Shown here: positions 8,912 to 17,426 of the stretch, piece by piece
Position numbering within the stretch: the stretch's first letter is position 1
Layout: every line of letters starts with the position of its first letter
Origin: Streptomyces sp. NBC_01276
GTDB taxonomy: Bacteria; Actinomycetota; Actinomycetes; Streptomycetales; Streptomycetaceae
Length of the DNA stretch: 64,000 nt
Assembly (NCBI RefSeq): GCF_041435355.1
Contig: NZ_CP108442.1
Location: 7,376,501-7,440,500 of the forward strand
Reading direction: 5' to 3'
Notes under the pieces: generated by a model
Told to the model about the DNA's origin: nothing
Database searches by the model: none
Seen by the model: the letters and a program-made list of their open reading frames with translations, nothing else
Position numbers and translations under genes: made by a program

Positions 8912-9289
8912 ATGCGTGGATCACTGCTGCGTAAATCCCGTGCAGTGCTGGTGGGTTCGGCCATGGCGCTGGGGGTGGTCGGGCTGACGGCCGCTCCGGC
9001 CAGTGCCTGGTCGGGCGGGAACGTCTGGGTCAACTTCGGCGACTGGAACTGCCCGGGGGGAGGGTCCGTGATCGGCGTCTACTGGGCGGTGGACGCCTAT
9101 TCCAGCGGTCCGGCCGGCGGTGACTGGGGCGACAACGTCATCTACCCGCGCGTGCGGGTGGGTTCGGGGTCCTACAACACCCTGAGCTACCAGACGGTGT
9201 GCAAGAAGTGGGGCTGGTACCAGTTTCGCGGCGTGGTCGGCTCGCGGACCCTGACCCCGTACAAGTCGGGCCTGAGCTACACCTACTGA
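8912..9289 (+). CDS. Small secreted protein of unknown function
   Basis: The 125-residue protein has a clear Sec signal peptide: basic start MRGSLLRKSR, hydrophobic core VLVGSAMALGVVGLTAAP, and cleavage after ASA near residue 32. The mature protein of about 93 residues is rich in Trp, Tyr, Gly and Ser with two cysteines that could form a disulfide. A good GGGGAGGT site precedes the ATG. I do not recognise the family. Its size and aromatic composition resemble small secreted beta-sheet proteins or protease-inhibitor-like proteins of Streptomyces, but that is only an impression. Confidence 0.75.
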   Translation: MRGSLLRKSRAVLVGSAMALGVVGLTAAPASAWSGGNVWVNFGDWNCPGGGSVIGVYWAVDAYSSGPAGGDWGDNVIYPRVRVGSGSYNTLSYQTVCKKWGWYQFRGVVGSRTLTPYKSGLSYTY

Positions 9290-9317
9290 CCCGGCACCGC
9301 CGGAGGCCTCTGCCCGG

Positions 9318-9734
9318 TCAGCTCGTGGGGATGTGCGCCGGCCGGGGCGTGATCCCCGGGTAGGCCTCCCCGAGCACGGTGTCGAACAGCGTCGTGACGT
9401 CGTCCGCCGTCATCCCCTGCTCCCGCGCCTCCCGCATCCACTCCCCGAGCCGGCCCCGCAACGGGGACTCCGGTGCGGTCTGCGGGGTGGCCAGCGAGCG
9501 GGTGATGAAGGTGCCCGACCCCTGCCGCACCTCGACCAGCTCCAGCCGTTCCAGTTCGCGGTAGGCCTTGAGGGTGGTGTTCGGGTTCACCTTGGTGGTG
9601 GCGGCGACCTGTGCCGCCGTGGGCAGCTTGTCCCCCTCGGTCAGGGCGCCCATGCGGAGCGCCTGCTCCACCTGGTGGACGATCTGGAGGTAGGCGGGCA
9701 TGCCGCTGCGGCGTTCGATGCGAAACACGACCAC
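9318..9734 (-). CDS. GntR-family regulator, YtrA subfamily
   Basis: I use the GTG at 9734 because AAGGAGG lies 8 bp upstream, giving 138 residues (VVVFRIERRSGMPAYLQIV). The winged-helix GntR domain covers residues 10-78 (LPTAAQVAATTKVNPNTTL). Only a short helical tail follows, as in YtrA-type regulators that control ABC transporters. It lies directly downstream of an ABC permease and ATPase on the same strand (92-bp gap), which matches YtrA operons. A palindrome upstream of the ATPase gene (11776-11793) is its likely operator. Confidence 0.88.
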   Translation of the reverse strand: MVVFRIERRSGMPAYLQIVHQVEQALRMGALTEGDKLPTAAQVAATTKVNPNTTLKAYRELERLELVEVRQGSGTFITRSLATPQTAPESPLRGRLGEWMREAREQGMTADDVTTLFDTVLGEAYPGITPRPAHIPTS

Positions 9735-9784
9735 GGTGCCCGCCTCCTTGATCCTTCGTGGGTTCTTCCAGCCTAGGGCTTCGA

Positions 9785-9826
9785 CGCCGCCGCGGCGGCC
9801 CGCGGCGGTCCCCGGCCCGCGGCGGC
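9785..9826. other. GC-rich hairpin region between permease and gntR genes
   Basis: The stretch contains GCCGCCGCGGCGGC, a perfect palindrome, followed by another copy of CGCGGCGG. It could form a stable stem-loop between the permease stop and the gntR ribosome site. It could lower expression of the regulator relative to the transporter or act as an mRNA stabiliser; no T-run follows. Confidence 0.35.
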
Positions 9827-10813
9827 CTACAGGGCGCGGCGCCGGGCCCGCCACAGGAGCGCGCCGACGAGCGCGGCGGCGAGTGCGACGAACCCCGCCG
9901 CGGCGGCCCACTGCATGCCCGCCATCTGGTCCTTGGTGTAGTGGTCCGCCACCCGGTTGACGATGCCGAGAGCGCTCCGGCAGTTCTCCGGCGCGCTGTC
10001 GTGCGCGCAGGTGCCCCAGCCGTAGAGCTTCCCGGACGCGGTCGCGAACCACTCGTCCACCACGACCACGTGGTCGAGCAGGGCGGGCCGTTCGGCGGTG
10101 AGCGGGTAGGTGAGCCGCCTGGGGGAGTCGAGCCGGGTCCGGAAGACCCCCGCCGCGATGACCGCGACGCCCGAGACCAGGAAGGTGGCGGCCATGGAGG
10201 CCACGGTGCGGCGCAGCAGCGCCCCCGCCAGGATCCCGAGGGAGGTGGTGAACAGGGCAGTGGCGACCCCGGCCGGGCCGGTGACCTCGAACACCGGGTG
10301 GTTCAGCCAGTCGTTGGCCGCGAACGGGCCGGCGGAGCGCCACCACCAGGCGTAGAAGAGCCCCAGGACGCCCGTCGTCACGGCGGCGAGGGTCAGGGCG
10401 AAGCCCACTTTCCACACCAGCCACCGGGTGCGGGAGAGTGACTGCGTCGTGACGAGCCGCGCGGTGCCGTTCTCCTGATCGGCGGAGATCAGCGGCGCGC
10501 CGAGGAACACGCCCAGCAGCACGGGCAGGAAGGCCAGCGAACTGCCCGCGGAATTCAGGTCGTTGGTGATCGCGTTGACGACGTTTCCGTCGATCTCCGC
10601 CCCGGGCTTCCCGGGCCAGCCGGCGCCGTGCAGGGCGTCCAGCATCGCTCCGCGCTGGTACACGATCCAGGCCGCGCCGAGGACGGTGGCCGCGGCGCAC
10701 GCGATGAGGGCCGTACGGTGCTGGCGGGCCATGAGCCAGGCGAGTCCGCGCAGCCTGCGGGTCGGGACGGACGCGGCACGCCTGCCGGAAGCGCCTTGGG
10801 TGAGCGTGCTCAT
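9827..10813 (-). CDS. ABC transporter permease (ABC-2 like)
   Basis: The start is ATG 10813 (MSTLTQGASGRR), giving 328 residues. Six hydrophobic segments are visible (about residues 36-55, 95-115, 145-170, 190-215, 225-245 and 300-320), with a long extracytoplasmic loop of about 80 residues before the last. The start codon overlaps the stop of the ATPase gene in an ATGA arrangement, so the two are translationally coupled. Streptomyces has several such YtrA-regulated exporters; substrates are usually unknown, with drug or envelope stress suspected. Confidence 0.87.
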   Translation of the reverse strand: MSTLTQGASGRRAASVPTRRLRGLAWLMARQHRTALIACAAATVLGAAWIVYQRGAMLDALHGAGWPGKPGAEIDGNVVNAITNDLNSAGSSLAFLPVLLGVFLGAPLISADQENGTARLVTTQSLSRTRWLVWKVGFALTLAAVTTGVLGLFYAWWWRSAGPFAANDWLNHPVFEVTGPAGVATALFTTSLGILAGALLRRTVASMAATFLVSGVAVIAAGVFRTRLDSPRRLTYPLTAERPALLDHVVVVDEWFATASGKLYGWGTCAHDSAPENCRSALGIVNRVADHYTKDQMAGMQWAAAAGFVALAAALVGALLWRARRRAL

Positions 10814-11754
10814 GCGGCGGACTCCTCTCGGTGGTCGGGGGCGGCGGTGGGGGAGAGCAGTGCGGGGGCCGCGGGGGAGCGGAGGTAGGCGAGCAGTACC
10901 TCCTCCATCCCGGGTTCGGACAGTTGCCACGCGCCCTCCAGCGGTCCCTGACGTCGGACCAGGGCGGTGAAGTGCCGCCCGGAGGTGCGTACTTCGATCA
11001 CGGTGTGGGCGTTCAGGGCCGCGGGCAGGGTGCCCTCATCGGTCACTCCGGTCACCAGCGTGTGCATCGGCACCAGTTCGTCGGCCTCACCCGCCATGCG
11101 GACACGGCCGTCGGCGAGGACGAGGAGGTAGTCGCACATGTCCTCGATCTCGCTGAGCAGGTGCGAGGACATCAGGACGGTCGTTCCGTGCTCGGCGGCC
11201 TCGGACAGCAGCAGGGCGCCGATCTCGTCCCGGGCGACCGGGTCCAGATCGGCCATGGGCTCGTCCAGCAGCAGGAGTTCGGGCCGCTTTCCGAAGGCGA
11301 GCGCGAAGGCCACGCGGGTGCGCTGGCCGCCCGACAGGGTCTCGACCCGGGCCCCGAGCGGTACCTGGCCGGACCGGACGATCCGCTCGGCCGCCTGCTG
11401 GTCCCAGCCCGGGTTGAGTTCCCGGCCCATCCGCAGGGTCTGTTCCACGGTGAACCTCTTGAACAGCGGCTTGTCCTGCCCGAGGTAGGCCCACCGGGCC
11501 ATGGTGCCGGGCTCGTCGGCCGGTGCGCCGAAGATCCGCAGCTCGCCGGCCGAGGGCTCGGCCAGGCGGGTCGCCAGGTTCAGCAGGGTGCTCTTGCCGG
11601 CGCCGTTGGGCCCGACGAGCGCGGCGATGCGGCCCGCCGGGACCCGGAAGGAGCAGTCCTTCAGGGCCCAGCGCCGCCCGTACTTCTTGCCGAGCCCGCA
11701 CGCTTCGAGGGCCCATCGGGCGTCCGCCGCGCCGGAGGTGGTCGTGCCTCGCAC
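10810..11754 (-). CDS. ABC transporter ATP-binding protein
   Basis: The 314-residue nucleotide-binding protein has every expected motif: Walker A GPNGAGKST, a Q-loop, signature LSGGQ, Walker B LLLLDEP and the H-loop histidine in MSSHLL. A C-terminal extension of about 90 residues is typical of CcmA/YtrB-type exporter ATPases. It is first in a three-gene operon (ATPase, permease, GntR regulator). A palindrome in the promoter 22 bp before its ATG suggests repression by the downstream GntR protein. Confidence 0.93.
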   Translation of the reverse strand: MRGTTTSGAADARWALEACGLGKKYGRRWALKDCSFRVPAGRIAALVGPNGAGKSTLLNLATRLAEPSAGELRIFGAPADEPGTMARWAYLGQDKPLFKRFTVEQTLRMGRELNPGWDQQAAERIVRSGQVPLGARVETLSGGQRTRVAFALAFGKRPELLLLDEPMADLDPVARDEIGALLLSEAAEHGTTVLMSSHLLSEIEDMCDYLLVLADGRVRMAGEADELVPMHTLVTGVTDEGTLPAALNAHTVIEVRTSGRHFTALVRRQGPLEGAWQLSEPGMEEVLLAYLRSPAAPALLSPTAAPDHREESAA

Positions 11755-11775
11755 AGCTTCCCCCTTTCCTTCAGT

Positions 11776-11793
11776 CCACTAGATAACTAGTGG
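11776..11793. promoter_or_regulatory. Palindromic operator upstream of the ABC operon
   Basis: CCACTAG-ATAA-CTAGTGG is a perfect 7-bp inverted repeat around an AT spacer in an otherwise GC-rich region, just upstream of the ATPase start at 11754. Position and symmetry fit an operator for the YtrA-type GntR encoded in the same operon; this is inferred. Confidence 0.55.
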
Positions 11794-11839
11794 AATCATG
11801 GACTCAGGGGGGAGCCCTGTCAACACGCTGTCGAGGAGG

Positions 11840-13756
11840 TCAGGAGGGAGACTGCGGGGACGGCTCCGCGGCCGCCCCGCCGGACACCTGGTGCAGGCGC
11901 AGGGCCAGTTGGAGCTCCAGGCTCCGGTCCGGCGACTGCCAGCCGGGGCCCAGCAGACGGCCGACGCGGTCCAGGCGCTGGACGACCGTGTTCACGTGGA
12001 CGTGCAGGGCGTCCTTGGCCCTGGCCTGGCTCATGCCGCAGGCGAAGTAGACCCGCAGCGTGTGGACGAGGTCGCTGCCGCGCCGGGCGTCGTACTCCAG
12101 CAACGGCCCGAGGACGTCCCGGACGTAGGCCGGCAGGTCCGGCCGGTCGCCCAGCAGTACGCCGAGGAACCCGAGCTCCGTGAGCGCGGCGCCGTCCCCG
12201 TCCCTCCCGAGCGCGCGCAGCGTGGACAGGCAGCGCAGGGCCTCGGCGTGCGCGGCGGGCAGGGCCGAGGGACTGCCGTCGGCGCGCGCCGCCCCGACCG
12301 TGACCGGGCCGCCCACCGCCCGCCCCAGCGCGGCGGCCAGCGCCGGGGCATCCGCACCCTGCGAATCCGAGGGCGCCAGCAGCACGACGTGGTCGTGGTG
12401 CACCCCCGCCAGACCCCTGCGCTCACGGGCCCGGTGAGCCGCCGCGGCGAGCAGCCGCGGGCGCGGGGCCACCGCGCTGTGCAGGACGAAGAGGGCGTGC
12501 GGACGTCCGAGGTCCACCCCCAGCCGACGCGCCCGCACCGCCAGGCCCGCCGGATCCGCCGACGGACTGAGCAGGTCGCCCAGCAGCTCCCCGCGTATCC
12601 GGTCCTCTGTCTCCGCCACCGAACGACGCAGGAGCAGCAGCAGCGCCGTGACCGTCGCGGCACGCTCGAACAGGCGCCGTCCGGCGTCGTCGAGACCGGC
12701 CCGGCCGGTGAGGGTGACGCTGCCCAGGAGCTCGGGGCCGGCCAGCACGGCGCACACCCAGGTCCCCTCCAGGGGCACCGCCCGCCCGCTGCTCCGCGAC
12801 GCGACCACGGCCCGCGCGGTCGGCGGCCGAGGGACCGACCGTACGCGGGCCAGCTCCACACCGTCCGCGTCGTGGATCAGCGTGCCGCCGTCGAGGAGGG
12901 TGCCGATCGCCGCCGCGACCTCGGTGATGTCCCCGCCGCGCAGGACGAGACCGGTCAGCCGGTCGTGCGCCTCCTCGGCCCGCCGCAGCGCGTCGCTGTT
13001 CTCCCGGATGGTGCGCGACGCGGCGTTCAGCTCGGTCAGGGCCTGACGCGTCTCCTCCAGCAGCCGGGCGCCGTCGATGGCGATCGCGGCGTGGTCGGCG
13101 AGCGAGGACAGCAGGGCCACCTCGCGCGCGGAGAACGCGCGCGGGCTGCGGTCGGCGGCGAACAGCACCCCGATCACCCTCGGGCCCAGCCGCAACGGCA
13201 CCCCCAGGATCGCCCGCAGGTCCTCCTCGGCGACGGCGCTGTCGATGGGACCGGTGTGCCGGAAGCGGGGGTCGCTCTGGTAGTCCCCGGTCGCGTACGG
13301 GCGGGCCGTCTGGGCCACGAGACCGCCCAGCCCCTCGCCCATCCCCAGCCGCAGTTGCTGGAAGGCGGCCGACACCGAACCGTCGGTGACCCGCATGAAG
13401 GTGTCGCCCGCCGCCTCGTCGTTGAGGGAGAGGTAGGTGACGTCGGTGTGCAGCAGCTGCTTGGCCCGGTGCGTGATCGCCCGCAGCACCGCGTCCAGGT
13501 CCCGCAGCGCCGCGAGGTCGCCCGCCGTGTCGAACAGCGCGGTCAGCTCCGCCTCGCGCGTGCGGTGCTGCAGCAGCGTCCGGTGCACCTCCAGCGCCAC
13601 CGCCGTGGCCTCCTCCACGACCGCCAGCTCCGCGGCGCACGCACCGGCGGAGCGGGCGGCCGCGGCCGGCCGCGCGAAGTCCTCCGCCGGCGCGCCCCGG
13701 GCCAGCAGCCCGAGCAGGTCGCGCAGGGCGGTCCGTCCGGCGGTGGGGTCCGTCAT
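11840..13756 (-). CDS. PucR-family transcriptional regulator with GAF domain
   Basis: The 638-residue protein has an N-terminal helical region (about 1-70), a GAF sensor domain (about 75-235, ending SSLADHAAIAIDGARLLEE), a coiled segment, a second sensor-like region, and a C-terminal PucR helix-turn-helix (about 560-625). The last contains LVHTLRVYFACGMSQARAK and HVHVNTVVQRLDRV, the HTH_30 signature. PucR-type activators respond to small metabolites. The gene is followed on its 5' side by an MHS-family transporter in the same direction, so uptake of that transporter's substrate is an attractive but unproven signal. Confidence 0.92.
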   Translation of the reverse strand: MTDPTAGRTALRDLLGLLARGAPAEDFARPAAAARSAGACAAELAVVEEATAVALEVHRTLLQHRTREAELTALFDTAGDLAALRDLDAVLRAITHRAKQLLHTDVTYLSLNDEAAGDTFMRVTDGSVSAAFQQLRLGMGEGLGGLVAQTARPYATGDYQSDPRFRHTGPIDSAVAEEDLRAILGVPLRLGPRVIGVLFAADRSPRAFSAREVALLSSLADHAAIAIDGARLLEETRQALTELNAASRTIRENSDALRRAEEAHDRLTGLVLRGGDITEVAAAIGTLLDGGTLIHDADGVELARVRSVPRPPTARAVVASRSSGRAVPLEGTWVCAVLAGPELLGSVTLTGRAGLDDAGRRLFERAATVTALLLLLRRSVAETEDRIRGELLGDLLSPSADPAGLAVRARRLGVDLGRPHALFVLHSAVAPRPRLLAAAAHRARERRGLAGVHHDHVVLLAPSDSQGADAPALAAALGRAVGGPVTVGAARADGSPSALPAAHAEALRCLSTLRALGRDGDGAALTELGFLGVLLGDRPDLPAYVRDVLGPLLEYDARRGSDLVHTLRVYFACGMSQARAKDALHVHVNTVVQRLDRVGRLLGPGWQSPDRSLELQLALRLHQVSGGAAAEPSPQSPS

Positions 13757-13790
13757 GCCGGTGAGCTTACGTGCGCGGGCTCGGGCGCCG

Positions 13791-15176
13791 TCAGCCGCCG
13801 AGGCCGGCCCGGACGGGTCCGGACGCGGATCCGGACCCCGACGCCGGTCCGGACGCCGACCGGGTGAGGCTGCGCCCCCTGGTCTCCCGGGCGAAGAGCA
13901 CCGTCACGGTGGTCACCAGCGCCGTCGCGCACACGTACAGGGAGACCGGGACGGAGGACCCGTAGTCCTTGAGGAGTTCGACGGCGATGATCGGGGCGAG
14001 CGCCCCGCCCACGATGGAGGCGAGCTGCGACCCCATCGAGGCACCCGAGTAGCGGACCCGGGTGTCGAACATCTCCGAGATGAAGGCCGCCTGCGGACCG
14101 TACATCGCCCCGTGCAGCAGCAGCCCCGCGGTCACCGCCACGGCGATCACGGGGAACGAGCGCGAGTCCAGCAGGGCGAAGAAGGCGAACGCCCAGCCCG
14201 CCATGCCGACCGACCCCACGAGGGTCACCGCCCGCCGGCCGATCCGGTCGGACAGGGCGCCCCAGGCCGGAATGGCGACGAAGTGGACGGCCGAGCCGAT
14301 CAGTACGGCGTTCAGGGCGTCGGCCTTCGGCAGGTGCAGGTGGGCGGTGACGTAGACCAGGAGGAAGGCGGTGAGGACGTAGTACGAGACGTTCTCGCCG
14401 AGCCGGACCCCGATCGCGGTGAGCACTCCGCGCCGGCCGGTGCGCAGCACCTCGACCACCGGCGGCCGCTGCCTGGCCCCCGCGGCCTCCTCGGCCTCGG
14501 CCCGGGCCCGCGCTTCCAGGAAGGCGGGCGACTCGGAGACCGACACGCGGATCCACAGCCCGATCACCACCAGCACCCCGGACAGCAGGAAGGGGATCCG
14601 CCAGCCCCAGGCGAGGAACGCCTCGTCCGACTGGACGGCGGCCAGCAACGCCAGCACCCCGGTGGCGAGCATGTTCCCGCCGGGCGCGCCGGCCTGCGGC
14701 CAGGAGGCCCAGAAACCCCGCCTCCGGTCGTCCCCGTGCTCGGCGACCAGCAGCACCGCCCCGCCCCACTCCCCGCCCAGCGCGAACCCCTGCACCAGCC
14801 GCAGCACGGTCAGCAGCACGGGCGCCCCGGCCCCGACGCTCGCGTGCGTCGGCAGCAGCCCGATCGCGAAGGTCGCCCCGCCCATCATCAACAGGCTGAG
14901 CACCAGGAGCCGTTTGCGCCCGATCCGGTCGCCGTAGTGCCCGAAGACGATCCCGCCGAGCGGCCTCGCGGCGAACCCGACGGCGTAGGTGAGGAAGGCC
15001 AGCAGGGTGCCCACAAGAGGGTCGCTGGAGGGGAAGAACAGCGTGTTGAACACGAGCGCGGCGGCGGATCCGTAGAGGAAGAAGTCGTACCACTCGATGG
15101 TGGTCCCGATGAGGCTCGCGGCGACGATCCTGCGTATGCCGGACGGGCTCGTTCTGCTCGCTGCGGGGGAGACCAT
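13791..15176 (-). CDS. MFS transporter, metabolite:H+ symporter (MHS) family
   Basis: I choose ATG 15176 (MVSPAASRTSP) because GGAAG lies 8 bp upstream; a GTG at 15221 would add 15 residues without a ribosome site. The 461-residue product starts with the family hallmark GTTIEWYDFFLYGSAAALVF. It has GDRIGRKRLLVL in the first cytoplasmic loop, LRLVQGFALGGEWGGAVL in helix 5, and 12 predicted membrane helices. MHS members import metabolites such as proline/betaine, shikimate, alpha-ketoglutarate or aromatic acids. The C-terminus is a Gly/Ser-rich low-complexity tail encoded by repeated TCCGGAC units. It is likely cotranscribed with the PucR regulator 34 bp downstream. Confidence 0.9.
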   Translation of the reverse strand: MVSPAASRTSPSGIRRIVAASLIGTTIEWYDFFLYGSAAALVFNTLFFPSSDPLVGTLLAFLTYAVGFAARPLGGIVFGHYGDRIGRKRLLVLSLLMMGGATFAIGLLPTHASVGAGAPVLLTVLRLVQGFALGGEWGGAVLLVAEHGDDRRRGFWASWPQAGAPGGNMLATGVLALLAAVQSDEAFLAWGWRIPFLLSGVLVVIGLWIRVSVSESPAFLEARARAEAEEAAGARQRPPVVEVLRTGRRGVLTAIGVRLGENVSYYVLTAFLLVYVTAHLHLPKADALNAVLIGSAVHFVAIPAWGALSDRIGRRAVTLVGSVGMAGWAFAFFALLDSRSFPVIAVAVTAGLLLHGAMYGPQAAFISEMFDTRVRYSGASMGSQLASIVGGALAPIIAVELLKDYGSSVPVSLYVCATALVTTVTVLFARETRGRSLTRSASGPASGSGSASGPVRAGLGG

Positions 15177-15745
15177 GTGCACCACTTCCAGAGGGTCTGC
15201 GGGGACGTCGGGTGTGGCCACAACGTAGAAGCCACCAGGTCAGCGGCATATGTGGCGGGCCATCACAATCAGATGCCGTCCTGTGTGCCCTACCACCACC
15301 TGATGGCCGATGGCTCATTCACGCCCCGGGAAGTGACCCTTGCGGTTCGCGTCGGATTCGCTCTACGAGCAGTACTCGACCCTCTTGGACCACAACGGCC
15401 CAGGCAACCGCCGTGAAGAAGCCAGGTTCGACCGCGATCACAGAGCGGTTCACCCAGTGGGACATCAACGTCGACCGGCTCCCGCTCCACTCCGACGCCG
15501 AACTGCCGCCCGTGATCCACGAGGTGATGACCGGGCTGGACCTTCCCGCCCGGAGCGACGACTCCTGCCTGGCCCCCGCCCGGCTGCGCGGCGAGGGCGC
15601 GGCCGCCCCCGCGTCCTGGCGCCCGTGACCGCCCGGCTCGAGTGTCACTGGTGTCGGGCCACAACACCCCGGTGAGTCTGGAAGGGTTGGCCCGGTGCAA
15701 ACCTGCGCCCGAACGCGTACCACCTCCGTCGACCGGGAGAGAAGC
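15177..15745. other. 569-bp stretch without an intact gene; NUDIX-like scrap
   Basis: On the minus strand, bases 15319-15460 encode TAVAWAVVVQEGRVLLVER followed within 15 residues by SLPGA and a stop. This resembles the first strands of a NUDIX hydrolase up to the LPGG of the Nudix box, then ends. On the plus strand, 15412-15628 is a frame with strongly GC-biased third positions but no convincing start or recognised family. The stretch also holds the promoters for the MHS transporter and the cupin gene. I read it as decayed sequence. Confidence 0.35.
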
Positions 15746-16222
15746 ATGACCATCAAGGACATCGGGCCCGAACCTCAGAGCTTCGACCTCGAGCAGGCGA
15801 CGCTGGAGAACGCCAACTACCGCTCGGTCGCCTGGTCCGGGAAGTACCTCCAGCTGACCCTCATGTCGATCCCGGTGGGCGAGGACATCGGCCTGGAGGC
15901 ACACCTGGAGACCGATCAGTTCCTCCGGCTCGACGCGGGCCGCGGCCGCGTTCAGATGGGCAGCGCGAAAGACCGCCTCGACTTCGACCAGGAGGTCGAG
16001 GACGGCTGGGCGGTCTTCGTGCCCGCCGGCACGTGGCACAACGTCACCAACACCGGCGACGAGCCCATGCAGCTCTACGCCGTTTACGCCCCGGTCCACC
16101 ACGCCCCGGACAAGATCCACGCAACCTTCGCCGACGCGGAACGCGACGAGGACTCGGGCAACGACGAGCCCCCGACCTGGTCGGTCCAGCCCACCCACCG
16201 CCCTGCGGACAAGCACGCCTGA
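15746..16222 (+). CDS. Cupin-domain protein
   Basis: The start is ATG 15746 with a GGGAGAG site, giving 158 residues. The cupin barrel is visible: motif 1-like GEDIGLEAHLETDQFLRLDAG (E and H metal ligands spaced as in the family) and motif 2 VFVPAGTWHNVTNTGD with the conserved His. Cupins of this short form bind a divalent metal and act as isomerases, dioxygenases or stress proteins; here the function is unknown. The C-terminal 35 residues are acidic and polar. The gene ends at a rho-independent-type hairpin just before a tRNA-like scar. Confidence 0.85.
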   Translation: MTIKDIGPEPQSFDLEQATLENANYRSVAWSGKYLQLTLMSIPVGEDIGLEAHLETDQFLRLDAGRGRVQMGSAKDRLDFDQEVEDGWAVFVPAGTWHNVTNTGDEPMQLYAVYAPVHHAPDKIHATFADAERDEDSGNDEPPTWSVQPTHRPADKHA

Positions 16223-16263
16223 CCACCGGCGGGGGCACCCCCCGCCGGCCCAGGAGAATGGAC

Positions 16264-16293
16264 GAGCCCCAGGTCGCTGGCCTGGGGGCTTTG
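16264..16293 (+). terminator. Intrinsic terminator after the cupin gene
   Basis: GAGCCCCAGG and CCTGGGGGCT are near-perfect arms around a short loop, followed by TT. The hairpin lies 42 bp after the cupin stop codon. It would also function on the other strand, where it would follow a tRNA 3' end. Confidence 0.65.
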
Positions 16294-16296
16294 CCA

Positions 16297-16340
16297 TGGA
16301 GCGGATGCCGGGAACCGAACCCGCGCTATACAGCTTGGAG
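16297..16340 (-). tRNA. tRNA-Gly-like 3' half (no 5' half; probable att-site scar)
   Basis: Reading the minus strand, the sequence from about 16340 to 16297 contains TCCAAGCTG (anticodon loop and stem 3' side), then GCGGGTTCGGTTCCC (T arm with the invariant GTTC), then CATCCGC-T-CCA (acceptor 3' strand, discriminator and CCA). This is the 3' half of a tRNA-Gly, probably UCC anticodon. No 5' half (a GCGGATG acceptor strand and D arm) follows upstream. Integrating elements in Streptomyces commonly recombine within the 3' half of tRNA genes, so this is best read as an attachment-site remnant at the edge of the accessory island. Confidence 0.5.
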
Positions 16341-16341
16341 A

Positions 16342-16690
16342 TTACTCGGAGCTTGAACGCCGATATGTCATCTGACTCGCGGGAATGGCCGCAATGAGGG
16401 CCGGTGGCGGTGCGGCAGGCGACTGGTGGGCCCACCCGGCCCGCCCGACGGCGTTCTCGAGCGCGAGGCGCAGGTTCTTCCCGGCCCCGCTGAGACGGAG
16501 GCCGTCTGCTGTCGATTCCCACAGGTCGTCGACCTCACCGACGCGTCTGCGCATCCGACCGCGCATCTGCCCGGTAGCCGAAAGTTCCACGACCTCGCCG
16601 CCGAGGATCCGGTGCACCCCGGCGCGGATGAGATCGGTGACGAGCTCCGCGCGCTCCTCAGAGCTTCCCACGACGAACTTCTGCACGTCC
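16342..16690 (-). pseudogene. C-terminal fragment of an unrecognised protein beside the tRNA scar
   Basis: The minus frame ending at 16342 reads as coding sequence (for example KFVVGSSEERAELVTDLIRA and SGAGKNLRLALENAVGRAGW) with GC-biased third positions. It loses that character at about 16690, where it meets the truncated DUF2278 gene on the other strand. It therefore looks like the C-terminal 110 residues of a gene cut by a rearrangement. Its stop lies within a few bases of the tRNA fragment, where integrases often sit, but I see no recombinase motifs. Function unknown. Confidence 0.35.
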
Positions 16691-16694
16691 TGGC

Positions 16695-17354
16695 CGCCCG
16701 CGCCGTCGACCGGCGCCGCGAAGGATCCAGAGATACCCCGCACTACCAGATCCACCTCACCGACAACGCCGGCACTCACTACCGAGCCGCCGTCAACGTG
16801 GAGCCACAGCAGGCGCCCTCCGAGCTCCTATACCTGGCCGACGACGATTTCCGCCATCCCGTGACCGAGCTGCCCCCGCCGGCCGGCAGCGGATGGACGG
16901 CCCTGGTGTCACAAGCGGGCAAGGCCAGCCTGGACTTCATTCGCGGGAACATGTTCGACCCCGCCTCGATGCGCATGCTCCCACCCGATGTCGAGGGCGC
17001 CGACAACGACCTGGCCGACCTGCTCGACCACTACGTGCAGCGTGCCATCGCCGACCCCACCGCCACCCTCTACGTCTTCGGGCAGAGGTTCGGCCCCGAG
17101 GCGAACATCGCCGACAAGGTGTTCGGCTTCCGGCCCGGCAACGGCGTACACGACATCCACATGAACCAGGGCAACAGCGGCCGCTTCCGCTCCGACAACG
17201 GCGTCTGGCAGGACGGCGCCCTGTTCGTGCACCTACCCGCCGAAAACCGCTGGGTCGCGATCTTCCTGGCCTTCCGGTCCCAGGCCTGGCACACCGCTGA
17301 CGACACCGGTCACCCCCCCCCGCCGAGCGCGAGGGACGGACCATCACCTTCTGA
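16695..17354 (+). pseudogene. DUF2278 (YukJ-like) pseudogene, 5' truncated with internal deletion
   Basis: From about 16699 the frame matches the DUF2278 family closely: ARAVDRRREGSRDTPHYQIH, DFIRGNMFDP, MLPPDVEGADNDLADLLDHY, VHDIHMNQGNSGRFRSDNG. The normal start (family MPLxxYGVL) is missing and the frame is fused to unrelated upstream sequence. After QAWHTADDTGH comes a run of nine C (17313-17321). The family's terminal AEREGRTITF then appears in another frame, ending at 17354. The central C-terminal (lamin-tail-like) region is absent. Family knowledge suggests a phage- or toxin-associated protein, but this copy is very probably inactive. Confidence 0.65.
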
Positions 17355-17379
17355 CACCACCGGGACCAAGGCCCCACAG

Positions 17380-17426
17380 CACCCTCGCCGGCCGGCCAAA
17401 AGCGACCTGGCCGGCGGGCGAGGGTG
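17380..17426. terminator. Strong hairpin, probable terminator
   Basis: Long arms (17380-17398 and 17408-17426, beginning CACCCTCGCC and ending GGGCGAGGGTG) pair almost perfectly around a 9-nt loop and are followed by GTCTT. It lies 26 bp after the last DUF2278 codon. Confidence 0.65.

Noticed and set aside
16342..16690. Integrase gene next to the tRNA scar
   Set aside because: The fragment has neither tyrosine-recombinase (R-H-R-Y) nor serine-recombinase motifs, so it is reported only as an unrecognised fragment.
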